Below are positions 17,504 through 23,979 of a stretch of 64,000 nt of DNA, piece by piece. Made by a program: the position numbers and the translations under genes. The notes below the pieces were generated by a model. It was not told the DNA's origin. It worked only from the letters and a program-made list of their open reading frames with translations, and did not search any database. The stretch lies in assembly GCA_016787225.1 (NCBI GenBank), contig JAEUUY010000005.1:1-64000 (forward strand), read 5' to 3'. Numbering within the stretch: the first letter of the stretch is position 1; each line of letters starts with the position of its first letter. This DNA comes from Chitinophagales bacterium. Its GTDB lineage: Bacteria > Bacteroidota > Bacteroidia > Chitinophagales > JADJOU01.

Positions 17504-18049
17504 TTAATATCTCACAGTGCCTTCTGTAATTACTACAGAGTCATTCGCATTATTATTTTTATAGATTACACCTGAAAAATCGAATTCAACTGATTTACCG
17601 GTAACACCTGCTGGATTATCAAAAATTCGAATGATTTTATAAGTAAACCTAGATTTAGCGTTTCCAGTTAAAGCAGCCACTGTGTAAGCATTACTTGTAG
17701 AAGTTGTATTTGCTTTTTTATAAATAGCTGAATTGAGCGCACCAGTTAAAGGGGTAGCACTTTTGAAGGTAAATACAACTCCAGGAGTAACCTCCGAACC
17801 AGATTGTAATTCTATGGATTCCTCGTTCACTTCTGCATTGTGCCCAAATCCAACTGACTTAATTATCGTACCTGTTATTGTATTTTCGTTATAAATACCG
17901 AAACCCTTATTTGAGGTAAATAACCTGCCATCAACTCGCATGCTGAGATTAGCATTTGGTATGCCAGTTGAACCTGAAGAATTATTACTACTACAAGACC
18001 CCAATGTGAGAAAAACACTCACTACTAATATTAAGAAAAGATTGTGCAT
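17504..18049 (-). CDS. Predicted lipoprotein of unknown function
   Basis: A 181-residue protein with a lipoprotein signal peptide: hydrophobic stretch FLILVVSVFLTLGS and lipobox LGSC with the acylated Cys at residue 19, followed by a Ser/Asn/Gly linker. The mature part is beta-rich (LSMRVDGRLFTSNKGFGIYN, VEFDFSGVIYKNN, SVVITEGTVRY) and resembles small DUF-type lipoproteins of Bacteroidota. It is probably attached to the outer membrane. I do not recognise a specific family. Confidence 0.7.
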   Translation of the reverse strand: MHNLFLILVVSVFLTLGSCSSNNSSGSTGIPNANLSMRVDGRLFTSNKGFGIYNENTITGTIIKSVGFGHNAEVNEESIELQSGSEVTPGVVFTFKSATPLTGALNSAIYKKANTTSTSNAYTVAALTGNAKSRFTYKIIRIFDNPAGVTGKSVEFDFSGVIYKNNNANDSVVITEGTVRY

Positions 18050-18126
18050 AATTAAACGATTTAAATTATGAAAGAAAAAAGAAATTCAAGAACAAATTTA
18101 ATAATTTAACTAAGCTCAATATAAAT

Positions 18127-18621
18127 TTAATTTGCCTCCATAATTAAATCCATAAACTCTCGTACAGCGCCATACCCAGCCTCCTTTTCTGTAATATAAT
18201 CTGCCACCGCTAAAGCTGATTTGTGCGCAGACTTTGGTGCACAGGCTAATCCACACCATTGCATGACCTCTGCATCAATGATATCGTCTCCCATATATGC
18301 GACTTCCTCAGGAAGTAAATTTAGTTCCGTAGCCCACTTCTTGGCTACTTCTACCTTGCTACTTCTTTCTGCATGAACTCGAGTTATGTTCAAAATTTTG
18401 GCTCTTTGTTGTATTATATCTTTAGCCAATCCTGCAGCACTGATAATACCTACTTCAAATCCAGCTTCTATCGCTCGGCGTATACCCTCGCCATCTTGAG
18501 CAAAAAAGCGCTTGATTTGCGAACCATCGGGCAATACATAAATACCGCCATCGGTCATAGTCCCATCGACATCCAATAGTATGAGTTTAATTTTTTCAAG
18601 TTTCTCTTGTAAATGATTCAT
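18127..18621 (-). CDS. kdsC: 3-deoxy-D-manno-octulosonate 8-phosphate phosphatase (KdsC-like)
   Basis: A 164-residue HAD phosphatase of the cap-less C0 type. Motif I is LLDVDGTMTDG (residues 15-25), motif II lies in GIISAAG near 60, the motif III Lys is in SSKVEVAKKW, and motif IV is YMGDDIIDAEVM near 112. The C-terminal tail (EKEAGYGAVREFMDLIM) is the KdsC pattern that closes the active site of the neighbouring subunit in the tetramer. It releases phosphate from KDO-8-phosphate during synthesis of the inner core of lipopolysaccharide. It is encoded in a minus-strand cluster with no other kds gene. Confidence 0.9.
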   Translation of the reverse strand: MNHLQEKLEKIKLILLDVDGTMTDGGIYVLPDGSQIKRFFAQDGEGIRRAIEAGFEVGIISAAGLAKDIIQQRAKILNITRVHAERSSKVEVAKKWATELNLLPEEVAYMGDDIIDAEVMQWCGLACAPKSAHKSALAVADYITEKEAGYGAVREFMDLIMEAN

Positions 18622-18657
18622 TAGTTATTAGAAGTTGAGGGGTTGAGGGGTTGAGAT
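18622..18657. repeat. Period-7/8 short repeat between kdsC and the MORN-like gene
   Basis: TAGTTAT and TAGAAGT are followed by three period-8 units of GTTGAGGG type (18634-18657, the last one GTTGAGAT). It lies directly upstream of the kdsC start. The TAGTTAT unit is shared with the arrays at 20666 and 21061. Confidence 0.7.
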
Positions 18658-18692
18658 GTTATGAAACTATAAATCTCAATAAAGTGATTCAT

Positions 18693-19604
18693 TTAAAATT
18701 TTATTTTGGTTTTATTGCCATTTTTATCATAGCTAAACCACTTCCCAATTTTATTGCCCATATTGTATTCGCCTTCTTCCATAACCCTTCCATCATCATA
18801 AAATTTTTTATATTTACCATGCAATTTAGCTTGGGAGTAGTATCCGTTTTCCATCACCTTGCCATTGGGGTAATAGTTTTCAAAACTGCCAGCTTCTGTA
18901 CCATAGCGAAAGGTAACTCTTTTTACTGGTGTACCTAGCGAATCAAACTCCATACGCTGTCCTTCTTGCTTTCCATTGAGAAAATAGGTTTTCACATGAA
19001 CTTGTCCATTTTCGAAATAATCAGTATAAGGACCTTCGTACTCGCCATTCTTGAAATAAGCAGCCAACCTAGGTTTACCATTATTAAAAAAATCTTGCCA
19101 ATAGCCATGACGTTTTCCATTTTTATATGCACCATCAACTAACTTAACTCCAGTAGAGTCAAACATAGCTATTCCACCTTCGTCAGCACCCATTTTATAC
19201 TCTTTGATAGCTTGTTTGTTTCCATTAGAAAAATAGTAGGTAAATACACCATCCTCTTTGTCCTCTTTATAGTAACCAGCGATAATTAGCTTGCCATTCT
19301 CAAAAAAACTTTTGTAAATTCCATCCTTCTTACCAAGCCTGTAGTAAATGACTTCCCTAGGTTTACCATTACTAAAATAATAGACACACATACCATCTTT
19401 TATGGTGTCTTTAAATTGTTCCTCTTGAATTTTATTCTTTGAAATTCTATCTATAATTGTTACTTGAATATTACCATTAGTCAAAGAATCAATCTTTCGA
19501 AAAGTGGGAGAAAGAAGTTCTAATTTTTTATTTATTTTTTTCGACTTCTGAGCAAAGCATTGGGAGCTTATTATTAGAGCTAAAATAAAAATCAAATAAC
19601 GCAT
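18693..19604 (-). CDS. Exported MORN-like repeat protein (YwqK-type)
   Basis: A 303-residue protein with a signal peptide (MRYLIFILALIISSQCFAQ) and about ten repeats of the form YxxNGKxxxxxYYKxGxxxGxxxxYxxNG, the MORN-repeat variant of the so-called YwqK antitoxin family. Examples are YFSNGKPREVIYYRLGKKDG and FFENGKLIIAGYYKEDKEDG. The family forms an extended beta-meander. The antitoxin name comes from a Bacillus protein and should not be carried over, because no toxin gene is adjacent. A periplasmic or surface binding role is more plausible but unproven. Confidence 0.8.
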   Translation of the reverse strand: MRYLIFILALIISSQCFAQKSKKINKKLELLSPTFRKIDSLTNGNIQVTIIDRISKNKIQEEQFKDTIKDGMCVYYFSNGKPREVIYYRLGKKDGIYKSFFENGKLIIAGYYKEDKEDGVFTYYFSNGNKQAIKEYKMGADEGGIAMFDSTGVKLVDGAYKNGKRHGYWQDFFNNGKPRLAAYFKNGEYEGPYTDYFENGQVHVKTYFLNGKQEGQRMEFDSLGTPVKRVTFRYGTEAGSFENYYPNGKVMENGYYSQAKLHGKYKKFYDDGRVMEEGEYNMGNKIGKWFSYDKNGNKTKIKF

Positions 19605-19642
19605 ACTTTTTATTTATTTAGATACTCTTAAAAACTAGGAGT

Positions 19643-20659
19643 TTAATCTGCTATCCATGTGCCTATCATTCTATATAAAACTCTAGCTCCTACATTAGCA
19701 TCCCACACGTCATTGCCCACCTCATTGAGATCCATACCAATAATGTTTTTACCCGCTTTTTTTACATGGTTGAAGAGATAGAAAACTTGATCGACTTCTA
19801 GCCCACCTGCTACGGGCGTCCCAGTATTCGGGCAATATTTTTGCTGCAAACCATCGATATCGAAACTGATATAAATATTTTTAGGTAAAGTCTTGACTAT
19901 TTCATCGCAAATCGTTCTCCAACCTTTGCCTTCGAACATATGATAATTGATATCTCTATCATAAAAAATATTGACTTTTTTCTTTGATTTTTTAGCAAAA
20001 TCTTTTTCTTCTTCACAAAAATCTCGAATACCTACTTGTGTCAAGCTCTTTACATTTTCGAATTTCAACGCATTATACATAATAGATGCATGTGAATAGG
20101 TAAATCCTTCATAAGCCTCCCGCAAATCACAATGTGCATCTATTTGTAATATCCCGAAATCTTTAAATTTTTCACTCAAAGCCTTTAAATAGCCTAATGG
20201 CGTAGAATGATCGCCTCCAAGTAATACCAATTTTTTACCTTCGTTCAGTATCTTTGAACATTCCTTATAAACCCAGTCTACCATTTCCTCACAGGCTTGG
20301 TTAATGAGTTCCGTATTATTTTTGAGCGTAAAACTGTCTTCGACGGTTCTCCCTTTTTCTTGCAGTTTAATAGCTTCTACTGCGTATTGTCTATGTTTAA
20401 TGCATTTTTCAAGTAGTACTGGAGATGACTTTAAATAAAAAATTCCCTTCTCCCAAAAATTTCCAAATTCTAAATCATAAAGATCTACTTGCATAGACTC
20501 TTCACGAATAAGTTCAGGTGCCAAGCTAGTGCCATCGCCATAACTCACTGTCACATCCCACGGAACTGGGAATACTATAACCTCTGCATCTTTGAAAGTA
20601 GATGGAAGTCCATATAAATTACCATTATCTAGGCCGAGAGCATTAGGGTCGAATGACAT
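19643..20659 (-). CDS. Agmatinase-family ureohydrolase
   Basis: A 338-residue arginase-fold enzyme with all metal-binding motifs: LLGGDHSTPLGY (His ligand, near 147), QIDAHCDLREAYEGFTYSHAS (Asp-His-Asp ligands and substrate loop, near 174), and SFDIDGLQQKYCPNTGTPVAGG (Asp pair, near 266). The last motif and the early segment EVIVFPVPWDVTVSYGDGTSLAPELI match Bacteroidota agmatinase-type proteins, which would convert agmatine to putrescine and urea. No arginine decarboxylase gene is in the window, so the substrate stays an inference. It is more complete than the second arginase-family gene at 469. Confidence 0.8.
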   Translation of the reverse strand: MSFDPNALGLDNGNLYGLPSTFKDAEVIVFPVPWDVTVSYGDGTSLAPELIREESMQVDLYDLEFGNFWEKGIFYLKSSPVLLEKCIKHRQYAVEAIKLQEKGRTVEDSFTLKNNTELINQACEEMVDWVYKECSKILNEGKKLVLLGGDHSTPLGYLKALSEKFKDFGILQIDAHCDLREAYEGFTYSHASIMYNALKFENVKSLTQVGIRDFCEEEKDFAKKSKKKVNIFYDRDINYHMFEGKGWRTICDEIVKTLPKNIYISFDIDGLQQKYCPNTGTPVAGGLEVDQVFYLFNHVKKAGKNIIGMDLNEVGNDVWDANVGARVLYRMIGTWIAD

Positions 20660-20665
20660 TATTTT

Positions 20666-20700
20666 TAGTTTCTAGTTATTAGTTATAAGTTTTTAGTTTT
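20666..20700 (+). repeat. Period-7 array, left flank of the four-helix-bundle gene
   Basis: Five consecutive heptamers on the plus strand: TAGTTTC, TAGTTAT, TAGTTAT, AAGTTTT, TAGTTTT. The last codons and stop of the four-helix-bundle gene (20683 onward, minus strand) lie inside the array. Confidence 0.85.
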
Positions 20701-21048
20701 ATTCAAAGTCTTTTGAAAAGAAACAATCATTTTTTGAATCTCTCCTAGTTTTTCATTTAGAGCCGAATGAGTGTGTTCATTTATAAACTCCAAATTAAAG
20801 GCAATAATTAACTGTGTTTCTAATTCAAACGATGAACCTAATGCGATACACAAAAATCTATCAAATTCTTTGACGGAGCGATTACTGGAACCTTCTGCTA
20901 TATTTGAAGGAATTGATATTGCACTTTTTTTAATTTGACTTGTCAATCCATATAACTCACTTTGTGGAAATTCTGATAAAACTTTATAAATTACTATTAC
21001 AAAACTAACAGCCTTGCTCCAAACTAATAATTTTTTAAAATTACTCAT
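20683..21048 (-). CDS. Four-helix-bundle protein (S23/IVP family)
   Basis: A small helical protein of the family first found encoded in intervening sequences of 23S rRNA genes and also including Avd of diversity-generating retroelements. Diagnostic segments are LLVWSKAVSFVIVIYKV, LTSQIKKSAISIPSNIAEGSSN and FLCIALGSSFELETQLIIA. I choose the ATG at 21046-21048 (121 residues, MSNFKKLLVW) over the upstream one at 21069, because family members start just before this motif. The family forms pentamers and binds nucleic acid in studied cases. No reverse transcriptase or rRNA is nearby. Period-7 repeats flank both ends. Confidence 0.85.
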   Translation of the reverse strand: MSNFKKLLVWSKAVSFVIVIYKVLSEFPQSELYGLTSQIKKSAISIPSNIAEGSSNRSVKEFDRFLCIALGSSFELETQLIIAFNLEFINEHTHSALNEKLGEIQKMIVSFQKTLNKTKNL

Positions 21049-21060
21049 ATTTTTTATTTT

Positions 21061-21102
21061 AAGTAACAAATCTAGTAACTAGCAACTAGAAACTCGCAAT
21101 TT
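21061..21102 (-). repeat. Period-7 array, right flank of the four-helix-bundle gene
   Basis: Read on the minus strand, successive heptamers are AAATTGC, GAGTTTC, TAGTTGC, TAGTTAC, TAGATTT, GTTACTT. They share the TAGTT core with the array at 20666 but in opposite orientation, so the two form an imperfect inverted pair around the gene. It begins at the crotonase stop codon. Confidence 0.8.
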
Positions 21103-21883
21103 ACTTACCAGTAAAAACAGCTTTTCGCTTCTCCATAAAAGCAGCTACCCCCTCTTTGAAATCTTCGGTTTCAAAACATTCTGCAAAGCAATTCGTCTCC
21201 GTAGTAAAGCCAACAGGTCCATCTTTAAAATAAGACTGTACACATTCGACTATTTTCCCTATGGCAAATGGAGCTTTAGAATTTATTTTAGTTGCTAGTT
21301 CAATACATTTAGTCATCAACTCATCTTTGCTTACTACATAATTAACCAAACCTAGTCTATGTGCTTCGTCCGCCTTCATATTGTCAGCTGTCATGAGATA
21401 TTCCATGGCTTTGCCTTTGCCTATGAGTTGCACTAATCGCTGAGTACCTGCGTAGCCTGGTATCAAACCCAAATTAACTTCTGGTTGACCGAAAAGGGCG
21501 CTGTCGCTAGCTACTCGTATATGACAACACATAGCTAATTCACATCCACCACCCAAAGCGAAACCATTGACAGCTGCAATAATAGGTTTAGGGCAGTTCT
21601 CCATTCTATTCATTACGTTCTGTCCGTCACGACTCAACTTTTTAGCTTGATTTTCGTTGAAACTAGAAAACTCTTTGATATCAGCACCCGCAGCGAAAGC
21701 CTTATCTCCGCTACCAGTGAGTATGACCGATTTTATTTTTTCATTGGAATATATGTCATCGAGGATAGAGTCCATAGCGTCGAAAAACGCCTTATTCAAA
21801 GCATTGTATGCATCAGGACGATTGATGGTTAATATCAAAATTCCATCTTCTCTTAATTCTTGTAGGATTGCCGACATATTCAT
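21101..21883 (-). CDS. Enoyl-CoA hydratase/isomerase (crotonase family)
   Basis: A 260-residue crotonase-fold enzyme. The first oxyanion-hole segment is AFAAGADIKEF near residue 68, the second is NGFALGGGCELAMCC near 109, and the catalytic Glu lies in FGQPEVNLGLIPGYAGTQRL near 140. This set, with both Glu positions (GGGCE and PE), matches a true enoyl-CoA hydratase of fatty-acid oxidation or amino-acid catabolism. It follows glyS by 33 bases and may be co-transcribed with it. An alternative start two codons downstream (MSAILQ) is possible. Confidence 0.88.
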   Translation of the reverse strand: MNMSAILQELREDGILILTINRPDAYNALNKAFFDAMDSILDDIYSNEKIKSVILTGSGDKAFAAGADIKEFSSFNENQAKKLSRDGQNVMNRMENCPKPIIAAVNGFALGGGCELAMCCHIRVASDSALFGQPEVNLGLIPGYAGTQRLVQLIGKGKAMEYLMTADNMKADEAHRLGLVNYVVSKDELMTKCIELATKINSKAPFAIGKIVECVQSYFKDGPVGFTTETNCFAECFETEDFKEGVAAFMEKRKAVFTGK

Positions 21884-21916
21884 AATTTTATTGTTGTGAT
21901 TAAATAATGTTAGATG

Positions 21917-23443
21917 TTAAAACAGTAATGTTTTCCATGACAATTTATCTGCCAAATAAGATTCTATATCAGTAATTGAAATTCGCTCCTGCTGCATTGA
22001 ATCCCTTTCACGTATAGTAACCATATTGTCCTCAAAGGTTTCATAGTCTATAGTTATACAGTATGGTGTACCTATTGCATCTTGTCGTCTATATCTTCTT
22101 CCTACGGCATCTTTTTCATCATATGAGACATGATAAGATATTCTCAGTATATTGAATATTTCCCTTGCCTTTTCTGGCAGTCCGTCTTTCTTCACCAATG
22201 GTAAAATTGCCACCTTATTTGGAGCTAAGACAGGTGGGATTTTTAAAACGATACGCGTATCATTTTCTAATTTTTCTTCACAATAAGCTGCAGAAAGAAC
22301 CGCTAAGAATAAACGATCTAGGCCTATAGAGGTTTCCACCACATAAGGAATATAACTCTCATTCAGTTCTGGATCGAAATACTGCAATTTCTTTCCAGAC
22401 AGTTCTTGATGTTGTTTTAAGTCGAAATCTGTTCTTGAATGAATACCTTCTAACTCTTTAATTCCAAATGGAAATTCAAACTCAATGTCCACGGCAGCAT
22501 TCGCGTAGTGAGCAGTCTTAAGATGGTCATGGAAACGATATTTTCCTTCTCCTAATCCTAATTTTTTATGCCAATTTATTCTCGTACTTTTCCAATATTC
22601 ATATGCTTCCATTTCTGTGCCTGGTCTTACAAAAAATTGCATTTCCATCTGTTCAAATTCTCGCATACGGAAGATGAACTGACGCGCCACTATTTCATTT
22701 CGAAATGCCTTACCTATTTGGGCTATACCGAATGGAACACGTTGACGTGAAGTGTTGAGGACATTGAGAAAGTTGACAAAAATTCCTTGGGCAGTTTCTG
22801 GTCTCAAATAAATGGTGTCTGCACCTTCGGCAACCGAACCCATTTGCGTCGAAAACATCAAATTAAACTGACGAACCTCCGTCCAATTTCTACTACCACT
22901 GACAGGGCAAACGATCTCACAATCTTCGATAATCTTCTTGACTTCTGCAAAATCCGCATCTTCTAATGCCTTTTTAAATCTGCTCTCTACTGCTTCTCGT
23001 TTTGTCTTATTTTCTAGAACTCGAGGATTGGTTTCTCGAAACAATTTTTCATCAAAACTATCGCCGAATCGCTTTTTTGACTTCTCGACTTCTTTTTCAA
23101 TTTTCTCATCGAGCTTAGCCATATAATCTTCAATCAAGACATCGGCTCGATATCTTTTTTTAGAGTCTTTATTATCAATCAATGGATCATTAAAAGCATC
23201 CACGTGCCCACTAGCCTTCCATGTGCTAGGATGCATAAATATCGCAGCATCTATCCCTACAATATTCTCATGCATCTGCACCATAGACTTCCACCAATAT
23301 TCTTTCAAATTATTTTTCAGTAATACTCCATTCTGACCATAGTCATATACTGCACTCAAACCGTCATAAATATCACTAGACGGAAAAATGAAACCATACT
23401 CTTTGGAGTGGGAAATTATATTTTTAAACAAATCTTCGCTCAT
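21917..23443 (-). CDS. glyS: Glycyl-tRNA synthetase
   Basis: A 508-residue class II aminoacyl-tRNA synthetase of the dimeric type that charges tRNA-Gly. Motif 1/2 features are present: YDYGQNGVLLKNNLKEYWW near the N-terminus, YLRPETAQGIFVNFLNV, FGIAQIGKAFRNEI and RMREFEQMEMQFF. Motif 3 is in VVETSIGLDRLFLAVL. The anticodon-binding domain occupies the end (VAILPLVKKDGL to ITIDYETFEDNMVTIRERDSM). The ATG lies only about 7 bases from the -7 element, so the mRNA may be leaderless. Confidence 0.96.
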   Translation of the reverse strand: MSEDLFKNIISHSKEYGFIFPSSDIYDGLSAVYDYGQNGVLLKNNLKEYWWKSMVQMHENIVGIDAAIFMHPSTWKASGHVDAFNDPLIDNKDSKKRYRADVLIEDYMAKLDEKIEKEVEKSKKRFGDSFDEKLFRETNPRVLENKTKREAVESRFKKALEDADFAEVKKIIEDCEIVCPVSGSRNWTEVRQFNLMFSTQMGSVAEGADTIYLRPETAQGIFVNFLNVLNTSRQRVPFGIAQIGKAFRNEIVARQFIFRMREFEQMEMQFFVRPGTEMEAYEYWKSTRINWHKKLGLGEGKYRFHDHLKTAHYANAAVDIEFEFPFGIKELEGIHSRTDFDLKQHQELSGKKLQYFDPELNESYIPYVVETSIGLDRLFLAVLSAAYCEEKLENDTRIVLKIPPVLAPNKVAILPLVKKDGLPEKAREIFNILRISYHVSYDEKDAVGRRYRRQDAIGTPYCITIDYETFEDNMVTIRERDSMQQERISITDIESYLADKLSWKTLLF

Positions 23444-23450
23444 ATGTTGG

Positions 23451-23458
23451 CAAATATA
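23451..23458 (-). promoter_or_regulatory. -7 element for glyS
   Basis: The minus strand reads TATATTTG. The expected start is near 23444, immediately before or at the glyS ATG (23441-23443). It lies back to back with the plus-strand element at 23476. Confidence 0.55.
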
Positions 23459-23475
23459 GTATGAATTAATTTTAG

Positions 23476-23483
23476 TATATTTG
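23476..23483 (+). promoter_or_regulatory. -7 element for the toxin-antitoxin operon
   Basis: TATATTTG would start transcription near 23490. It overlaps the upstream in-frame TTG (23481) and so argues for the GTG at 23499 as the antitoxin start. Confidence 0.55.
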
Positions 23484-23498
23484 CAAGAAAGTCAAAAA

Positions 23499-23705
23499 GT
23501 GAAAATTTTAGAAAAACAGCTTGTTACAAACGCCGAAGGGAAACCAATTTCGGTCATATTGTCCATTAAAGATTATAATTGGATATTGGAAGAACTTGAA
23601 GAATTGGATGATATTAGAGATTATGATAAGGCAAAGAAAAGAAAGCAACAATTTGTGAGTGCAGAAGAGGCTTTTTCTAAAATTGAAAAAACTCGAAACA
23701 AATAA
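23499..23705 (+). CDS. Type II antitoxin (YefM/RelB-like)
   Basis: A 68-residue protein starting at GTG 23499 (KILEKQLVTNAEGKPISVIL). An in-frame TTG at 23481 lies inside the promoter and is not used. The N-terminal strand-turn-strand followed by ILSIKDYNWILEELEELDD fits the DNA-binding and dimerising domain of YefM/Phd-type antitoxins. The charged C-terminal part (DKAKKRKQQFVSAEEAFSKI) would wrap the toxin. It overlaps the toxin start by one base (TAATG), the usual coupling for such pairs, and probably represses its own promoter. Confidence 0.8.
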   Translation: MKILEKQLVTNAEGKPISVILSIKDYNWILEELEELDDIRDYDKAKKRKQQFVSAEEAFSKIEKTRNK

Positions 23706-23956
23706 TGTATCAAGTCAAAATTGAAAAGGCAGCTGTTAAAGCGCTTGAAAAAATTGATGATCCACACTATTCCAAGCTAAAAAAATCAATTTTAGGTTTG
23801 TCTAAGAATCCTAGACCTTTGGGTTATAAGAAATTGAAAGGCAGAGAGGGTTACCGAATTCGTGCGGGTGATTACAGAATATTATATGATATAATAGATG
23901 AAGTGCTAATAGTTTTAGTATTAGAGCTTGGTCATCGAAAAGATATTTACAAATAA
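23705..23956 (+). CDS. RelE/ParE-superfamily toxin
   Basis: An 83-residue protein with the RelE fold: a first strand (YQVKIEKAAVKALEKI), a helical pair (YSKLKKSILGLSKNP), and the core strands GYKKLKGREGYRIRAGDYRILYDI, ending in LELGHRKDIY. The basic residues and the Arg, Tyr and His positions expected of mRNA-cleaving RelE toxins (GDYRILY and GHRKDIY) are present, so an active ribosome-dependent endoribonuclease is likely. It pairs with the antitoxin encoded immediately upstream. Confidence 0.88.
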   Translation: MYQVKIEKAAVKALEKIDDPHYSKLKKSILGLSKNPRPLGYKKLKGREGYRIRAGDYRILYDIIDEVLIVLVLELGHRKDIYK

Positions 23957-23979
23957 TTTTTAACTTTTAAAATACCAAA

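Noticed and set aside
18693-19604. Toxin-antitoxin role for the YwqK-like protein
   Set aside because: The name reflects a MORN-like repeat family. The protein has a signal peptide and no toxin gene is adjacent.
20683-21048. Diversity-generating retroelement
   Set aside because: The four-helix-bundle protein is related to Avd, but no reverse transcriptase, template repeat or variable repeat was seen within the window.
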